From NCBI RefSeq assembly GCF_022829605.1, contig NZ_JAKSYD010000157.1, positions 1 through 56,023 of the forward strand: 56,023 nt of DNA, given 5' to 3'. The DNA is from Methylobacterium sp. E-065. Lineage in GTDB: Bacteria; Pseudomonadota; Alphaproteobacteria; Rhizobiales; Beijerinckiaceae. The notes under the pieces are model-generated. The model was not told the origin of the DNA, searched no databases, and worked only from the letters and a program-made list of their open reading frames with translations. The position numbers and the translations under genes are program-made. Below are positions 51,538-56,023 of the stretch, piece by piece (positions within the stretch are counted from its first letter, which is position 1; each line of letters begins with the position of its first letter).

Positions 51538-53034
51538 ATGTCGAACACGCAGCGCGAGGCACGCCGCCAACAGGCGCTGACCGAGATCGCTCTCCTCGAC
51601 ACGCCGCCAGAGCGCGAGTTCGACGCGCTCGCCAAGCTCGCACAATCCATGCTCGGCACAGGCATGTCGTCGATCACGCTGATCGACCCGGAGCGCCAGT
51701 GGTTCAAGGCGCGTTGTGGCCTCTTGGCGGCCGAGACCCCACGCGCCGAGGCGTTCTGCCCCGTCGTGTTCGAGACTGAGGCTCCGCTGATTGTTCCGGA
51801 TGCCAAGCTCGACCCTCGCTTCGCAGCCAGTCCCTTCGTCACAAAGGCCCCGAACATCCGCTACTATGCGGGCGTGCCGGTTCGCGTCCGACAAGCCGAT
51901 GGCGACAAAATCACGATCGGCACGCTCTGTGTCCTTGATGAACAGCCCCGCACGCCGACGCCCACAGACTTGGAGGTGCTCTCAGAGCTGGCCTGCATCG
52001 CAGAAGCCCTGATCGAGGCTCGCGCCGTGGCCCTTCGCGCAGCCGAGGCTGCCGAAGAGCGCCGTCTGGCCGTCGAGGGTTTGGAGCGTGAGCGCCGCCA
52101 GTTCAAGCAGGCCGAGCGCATGGCCAACATGGGCTCATACCACTACGATATCGAAACGCAGACAACCTCTTGGTCGGACGGCGTGTTCGTCATTCATGAA
52201 CTGCTCATCAGCGCCGGTGTGCCGGTTGGCGAGATCATGAACTTCTTTCCCGATGCGGATCGCGCTCGCTTCCGTGCGGCAGTCGAACGCGTGCTGGACA
52301 CTGGCGAGCCCTTCGAGATGGACGCCGACTTCGTCACAGCTCAGGGCAATGCCCGGCGGGTGCGGTGCTCCTGCGACATCGAATTGGCCAAGGGTAAGCC
52401 CGTCGCTCTCATCGGCTTGATCCAGGACATCACCGAACGGCACGGCTTGGAGGAGCGTCTTCGCCATCAGGCTTGCACCGATGACCTGACACAACTCGCG
52501 AATCGAGCCGAGTTCAACCGGGTTCTCGACGCGCGGCTGCATGAGGCGCGGACTTCCGACATCGACGTCGCTGTCCTCCTGATCGACCTCGATGGCTTCA
52601 AGGACGTGAACGATCGCCTCGGGCATGCGGCCGGCGACGACGTTCTGGTTCGCGTTGCCGAGCGGTTGCGCGCACCCCGCTACGCCGGGTGCTTTCCGGC
52701 GCGGCTGGGTGGCGACGAGTTCGCGGTCCTGGCTTCGGTCGGGTGCGACGGCGCGCGCTTGAATGCGATGGTGCAGAGCCTGTTGCACGACCTTGAGATG
52801 GTCGTGGAGGGGCAGGGTCAGATCGCGCGCGTGACAGGAACGATCGGCCTCGCGTGGTCCCGAGAGGCCGGACACATACGCGACGTGCTTCTGCACCACG
52901 CTGATGCGGCGCTCTACGCCGCAAAGCGTGCGCAGAAGGGAACCGCGCGAAGCCACTCGGCTGAGGCGGATCGGCCGACAACGCGTTCGCGGGGTGTCGG
53001 CTATCGGGTTGGCCCCTGGGCACAGCAATATTAA
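51538..53034 (+). CDS. Diguanylate cyclase with GAF and PAS sensor domains
   Basis: 498 residues from the ATG at 51538 (GGGGA 2-6 bases upstream); the frame is open ~70 codons earlier but with no similarity. GAF about 20-160 (SSITLIDPERQWFKARCGL, FETEAPLIVPDAKLDPRFA), PAS about 190-300 ending in VALIGLIQDITER, and GGDEF about 310-470 with intact GGDEF (391-395). The inhibitory RxxD site upstream of GGDEF is missing, so product inhibition is not expected. It makes cyclic di-GMP in response to a small-molecule or redox signal. Soluble. A good intrinsic terminator follows. Confidence 0.9.
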   Translation: MSNTQREARRQQALTEIALLDTPPEREFDALAKLAQSMLGTGMSSITLIDPERQWFKARCGLLAAETPRAEAFCPVVFETEAPLIVPDAKLDPRFAASPFVTKAPNIRYYAGVPVRVRQADGDKITIGTLCVLDEQPRTPTPTDLEVLSELACIAEALIEARAVALRAAEAAEERRLAVEGLERERRQFKQAERMANMGSYHYDIETQTTSWSDGVFVIHELLISAGVPVGEIMNFFPDADRARFRAAVERVLDTGEPFEMDADFVTAQGNARRVRCSCDIELAKGKPVALIGLIQDITERHGLEERLRHQACTDDLTQLANRAEFNRVLDARLHEARTSDIDVAVLLIDLDGFKDVNDRLGHAAGDDVLVRVAERLRAPRYAGCFPARLGGDEFAVLASVGCDGARLNAMVQSLLHDLEMVVEGQGQIARVTGTIGLAWSREAGHIRDVLLHHADAALYAAKRAQKGTARSHSAEADRPTTRSRGVGYRVGPWAQQY

Positions 53035-53046
53035 ACGTCGCTTAAG

Positions 53047-53074
53047 CTGATCTTTCACTTCAAGATCAGATTTT
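53047..53074 (+). terminator. Intrinsic terminator of the diguanylate cyclase gene
   Basis: CTGATCTT pairs perfectly with AAGATCAG around a 7-base loop, followed by ATTTT, 13 bp after the stop codon. This is the most classical rho-independent terminator in the window. Confidence 0.75.
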
Positions 53075-53179
53075 GGCGTATATAGTTCTGTCGAACATGG
53101 ATTTATACGATCGATATTCTATGTAAGATTTATAGTATTGACACATTTTTATAGAGAGACACTTACTTCGGTTGACTGT

Positions 53180-53419
53180 CTACGGCTTTGAACTCTGCGA
53201 CCGCGCGAATGCAATGAGCAATCTGCGATCGGATAAATGTTCAAGAGTTTGGAAGATGTATAATAATACAGCAGTTTCGTCAAAGTGAATTGGTGGAGAT
53301 ATTTGATCCGTAAACAGGCTTACAGGCCTTTTGAGGGCCTCAGTGATCGCTCGCAATAGGCGGGCCTCGGCGCCCTTACTTTCGCGATGCGATCCCGCCG
53401 GTTCATCCGATGAGCCCAT
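53180..53419 (-). CDS. Hypothetical small protein in the AT-rich segment
   Basis: 79 residues. ARLLRAITEALKRPVSLFTDQ and FDETAVLLYIFQTLEHLSDRRLLIAFARSQ look like two folded helices. The second resembles the C-terminal helix pair often found after an XRE helix-turn-helix in this group, but no DNA-binding part is present. The ribosome-binding site is weak. Codon use is less GC-biased than neighbours. Confidence 0.4.
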   Translation of the reverse strand: MGSSDEPAGSHRESKGAEARLLRAITEALKRPVSLFTDQISPPIHFDETAVLLYIFQTLEHLSDRRLLIAFARSQSSKP

Positions 53420-53629
53420 CTCGCGTCATATCTTTTTGTTTATGGTCAGCTGTGCGCTGATAAGCTAAACCCGACGTTGTTAGTCGAGCAATTATTCTTC
53501 CGAATAAGTATATTTGTACTAGTAAAGCTGTCCAGGCTTTGCCCAGCGTGGATTTGCTCGTTGTGTGTTGCGAGATCCCAAACCGGGATACGCTGTGTTA
53601 GACACGAGGACGGCATTGTCGTGCGGTAG

Positions 53630-54004
53630 GCCCAGCGCGGCGATGCGCGATTGACCGGGCTGGGCGCAAGTCTGCGTAAGACCAGCCTCGACGAACTGCC
53701 GCAGCTTCTCAACGTGCTGCGCGGCGAGATGAGCCTCGTTGGCCCACGTCCGCACGCGCTCGCTCACGACAGCCACTATGGCGCGCTCATCGCAACCTAC
53801 CAGCAGCGGTTTGCCGTGCGGCCGGGCATCACGGGCTGGGCTCAGATCAACGGTTCGCGCGGCGCCACGCCTGAGATCGCCGATATGCAGCGCCGGATTG
53901 AGCTCGACCTCTGGTATGTCGAGAACCGCAGCTTCGCCCTGGATCTCAAGATCCTGATCGCGACGGCGCCGCACAGCCTGCCCAGCCGATCCAATGCCTA
54001 TTGA
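53630..54004 (+). pseudogene. Polyprenyl-phosphate sugar transferase, 3' stump
   Basis: Only the last ~120 residues of a WcaJ/ExoY-type bacterial sugar transferase remain: [70 protein letters not shown] and the usual C-terminal NAY. Full-length members are 200-470 residues with membrane helices. A stop codon lies just upstream (53627) where the AT-rich segment begins. The intact enzyme starts exopolysaccharide repeat assembly on undecaprenyl phosphate; this stump lacks the N-terminal half of the catalytic domain. Confidence 0.72.
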
Positions 54005-55048
54005 TCCGGGTTGTCATCGCAAGGCTTAGCGGCGGGGCCTCGCCGGCAATTCGCAATGGCGTGCATCCTGCCGATCCGATGACGCATCATCAGCCGCCAC
54101 GTCCTCGATCATCGGCGCGCGCCGAGCCTCGTTGATGAGGTTGCCGGAACAGACTGGAACACGACACCCCAACCGGATATGAATTTTCCCGCTGAAAACG
54201 GCCGATCCTGTGAAGCGGCATGCGTTATATTCCGGTTCAATCGTCAGGCTGCGATCAGGGGAATGAATGACAATCTGGGGTGTCTCGTTCTAACGTAGAG
54301 CATCAAGGTTCGACTGCGCCCTCCCGGTGCGCAGGGCTGAAGGTTCCAGTGTCGTGGATGTAGCTACCGCCCAGTACGTCGCCATCGCGTGGGTCGCTGA
54401 TTTGGCGCTTTTCCTGCAAATGGTTCATCACGCTCCAATGATGCCCTGGCACGATTGAACCGCGTCGTCACGCAATGGACGACGAAGCCCTGCACGGACC
54501 GGCGGGGCTCGAGGTTGATCTCAATTCTTAGAATCCAGCCGCGGGGGGGCCGCGCTCGATCTGGGCCAGCGGGCGGGTCGCTCGGCCTTGGCAGCGTCGT
54601 GTCGAGGATGATTTCGGCAAAGGCGGCCACTGGCGCGATCACGATCACCAGATCCCGGGATGCGGACGGACTCGTCGAGCGTCATGGCCCGCGGCGGGCC
54701 CTCGGATTCCAGCAGCGGCAGGATGAATATGGCGGATCATCCGAGCGCCAACGGCAGGACGGTGCAGTCGTCGGCCATGACGGCGGGGTCGCCTCGGTCG
54801 CTCCGAACCCGAGATCGGACGATAAGAAGTCGTGGTATCGCAGCGCCGGCGTCCGTTTTGGCGAACACCAGCGTTCGCGGTCGAAATCACTCTGCCCTGA
54901 ACCCGTCGATGACCCACAGCCCTCTGGTCACCCGGCGAAAGTGCACCACAATCAGGATCCAGATCGCCAATCGAGGATTGCAAGCAGGCACATCGACCTC
55001 CGGGTAGCAGCCGCAGATCCCGCCCCAACGAGTTTGGAGACCCTTCAC
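54005..55048. other. 1-kb region of apparently decayed DNA
   Basis: No intact gene. On the minus strand around 54630-54780, coding-like pieces occur in two different frames (ILPLLESEGPPRAMTLDESV, then SRDLVIVIAPVAAFAEIILDTTLP), suggesting a frameshifted remnant; I cannot name its family. The rest has many open but structureless frames. GGAG at the right end serves the exported gene at 55049. Confidence 0.35.
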
Positions 55049-55303
55049 ATGAACACGCGCGCTGGTGCGGCCGCAGCTCTCCTAATCATGAGCGCGGTCC
55101 CTGCTCAGGCCCAGACGGTCCTTGCACCGTCGGGCGACTCGGCCATCACCCAGCCCGGAGGTGCCCAAGGACGTGCGGGCCGCCGCAACGTCGAGGAGGC
55201 CTTCCGCGACGGAGACGTTGTTGTCACCCGTCCGCCGCCAGCGCCGGACCGTGTGCTGCGCAACGACGGTCAGCTCACCCGTAAGCCTGCCGGCCCCCGT
55301 TGA
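55049..55303 (+). CDS. Small exported protein of unknown function
   Basis: 84 residues from the ATG at 55049, GGAG 9 bases upstream. Signal peptide about 1-22 (AGAAAALLIMSAVPAQAQ). The mature part is polar and probably unstructured (RNVEEAFRDGDVVVTRPPPAPDRV and a basic end). The frame extends ~200 codons further up but that part lacks coding character. No family recognised. Confidence 0.6.
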   Translation: MNTRAGAAAALLIMSAVPAQAQTVLAPSGDSAITQPGGAQGRAGRRNVEEAFRDGDVVVTRPPPAPDRVLRNDGQLTRKPAGPR

Positions 55304-55539
55304 GGTCTGGTCCGCAAAACCGTTCCGAGGCCTGGCGGTCTCGCCTGCCTCGCACCAGCGCGGAGATCACGCGTCCAGTCATGCGAGGAGGTGATGCATT
55401 CGCTGATTGGGACACGCGAAAGGTTGTTGGGATCCGGTCGCCGCATCGGATGGACAGCGGTGGTATTCATCGCCGGTGACCGCTCACAATGTGATTCATA
55501 TCGACCGTATGGCGTTGTCAGTTCCGAAAATTTCGAATC

Positions 55540-55553
55540 ATAAGCGCGCTTAT
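55540..55553 (+). promoter_or_regulatory. Perfect palindrome before the cut AraC-type gene
   Basis: ATAAGCGCGCTTAT, a perfect 14-bp palindrome 40 bp before the GTG at 55594. A smaller dyad CGAAA-A-TTTCG lies at 55525-55535. The surrounding ~60 bp are AT-richer, as expected for a promoter. Confidence 0.35.
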
Positions 55554-55593
55554 ATCCCCGCTGAGTTTCGCCGGGTACGGGGGAGCCGGATAC

Positions 55594-55883
55594 GTGTCCA
55601 GTGTCGCAGTCGTTCCGAGTCTCATCGAGACGACGCATCACATGGAGCCCAAACGGGCCTTCGACTTCTGGCGATGCACTGCCTTGGCCCAGTTTGGCAA
55701 TGTGGCGCGACCTGACCCGCGCGAGCGCTTTTCGGCGAAGCGCCTCACTGTGACCGCGGGGGGATGGCTGCTGAACCACACGGTCAGCAGCCCGGTCAGC
55801 GTTGATGTCCGATCCCGCCATATCGATCGAAACGGCCGCGGTATGGTGGTCATCGGCCTCTCCATCGACGGCATTGGATATCA
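55594..55883 (+). pseudogene. AraC-family regulator, N-terminal part, cut by an IS21 element
   Basis: GTG start with GGGGGAG about 9 bases upstream. Residues about 15-97 (TTHHMEPKRAFDFWRCTALAQFG, RERFSAKRLTVTAGGWLL and MVVIGLSIDGIGYH) resemble the AraC-binding-like N-terminal domain of AraC/XylS-type activators. Similarity ends at 55883, where the IS21 end begins; the frame runs on to a stop at 55923. The DNA-binding half is missing on this side of the element. Confidence 0.55.
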
Positions 55884-56023
55884 TGTGATTAGGCGTGGAA
55901 TAAGGACCCCGTTCTCGGGGTGATCGGCGTCCAAACGGGACCCCCAGGACAAGTCATCCACAATGCCTTCCGGCTCGAACGGGAGGCTTGCGCGGGATGT
56001 TGGTCGTGGAGACGGTCGCAAAG
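55884..56023 (+). mobile_element. Left end of an IS21-family insertion sequence, runs off the window
   Basis: From TGTGATTAGGCG at 55884 the sequence has the look of an IS21 left end (TG terminus, then GGACCCC and ACGGGACCCCC repeated motifs) and leads into the start of istA at 55997. The other end is outside the window. The insertion interrupts an AraC-type gene. Confidence 0.6.
55997..56023 (+). CDS. istA: IS21 transposase IstA, first 9 codons
   Basis: ATG at 55997 opens MLVVETVAK, the characteristic beginning of many IS21-family IstA transposases. GGGAGG is about 10 bases upstream. Only nine codons lie in the window, so the call rests on this start and on the adjacent element end. Confidence 0.5.

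Larger units (their letters stand above)
53035..53640. other. AT-rich segment, foreign-looking
   Basis: About 600 bp with many runs of A and T (for example around 53080-53160 and 53455-53525), in sharp contrast to the rest of the window. It lies between the diguanylate cyclase terminator and the cut end of a sugar-transferase gene. It encodes at most one small protein (53180-53419). Composition and position suggest acquired DNA. I see no insertion-sequence ends or integrase. Confidence 0.6.

Overview
The window is about 56 kb of very GC-rich chromosomal DNA from an alphaproteobacterium. Third codon positions are strongly GC-biased. The gene set (amide/urea ABC operon with FmdA, isoquinoline-type molybdenum hydroxylase, VirA/VirG-like two-component system, DUF3606 protein, many sensor proteins) suggests Methylobacteriaceae (Methylobacterium or a relative). 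That assignment is inference from gene content only. No rRNA, tRNA or CRISPR array was found.

Layout. 1-3.5 kb: 3' end of a large repeat-rich autotransporter, then an IS3 transposase relic. 3.5-7.8 kb: a tight three-gene minus-strand unit, VirG-like regulator, di-haem cytochrome c peroxidase, VirA-like kinase, each overlapping the next by 4 bp. 8.5-17.6 kb: an accessory island with two GT1 glycosyltransferases at its edges, a Bcr/CflA-type efflux pump, an alpha/beta hydrolase, a cytochrome P450, a tiny exported protein coupled to a class III cyclase, and a membrane-anchored phytochelatin-synthase-like protease. It looks like small-molecule modification and export. 18-23 kb: SLAC1/TehA-type transporter, iorB, iorA and a GlxA-type AraC regulator. 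23.7-30.1 kb: a compact UrtABCDE-like ABC operon ending in formamidase/acetamidase, for uptake and hydrolysis of urea or short amides as a nitrogen source.

30-41 kb: an IS3 scar that cuts a receiver gene, a CHASE hybrid kinase, a secreted phospholipase-A2-like protein, an orphan membrane-anchored TAXI binding protein, a methyltransferase, an SDR enzyme behind a broken DHH phosphoesterase, an NAD(P)HX dehydratase/histidine phosphatase pair, and a CNNM/CorC protein that appears to start at ATT. 41-45.6 kb: VanB-type reductase, MOSC, RidA and an MHS transporter, divergent from an XRE-cupin regulator. This looks like a substrate-inducible catabolic unit lacking its oxygenase.

45.8-56 kb: a pseudo-receiver, small exported and membrane proteins, an ImmA/IrrE peptidase, a DUF3606 protein and a GAF-PAS-GGDEF cyclase with a good intrinsic terminator. 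Then comes an AT-rich foreign-looking segment abutting the 3' stump of a polyprenyl sugar transferase, about 1 kb of decayed DNA, a small exported protein, and an AraC-type gene cut by an IS21 element that runs off the window. Several sensory genes are decayed or altered: three receiver domains have lost the phospho-acceptor Asp. The 53-56 kb end is a mobile-element-scarred boundary.
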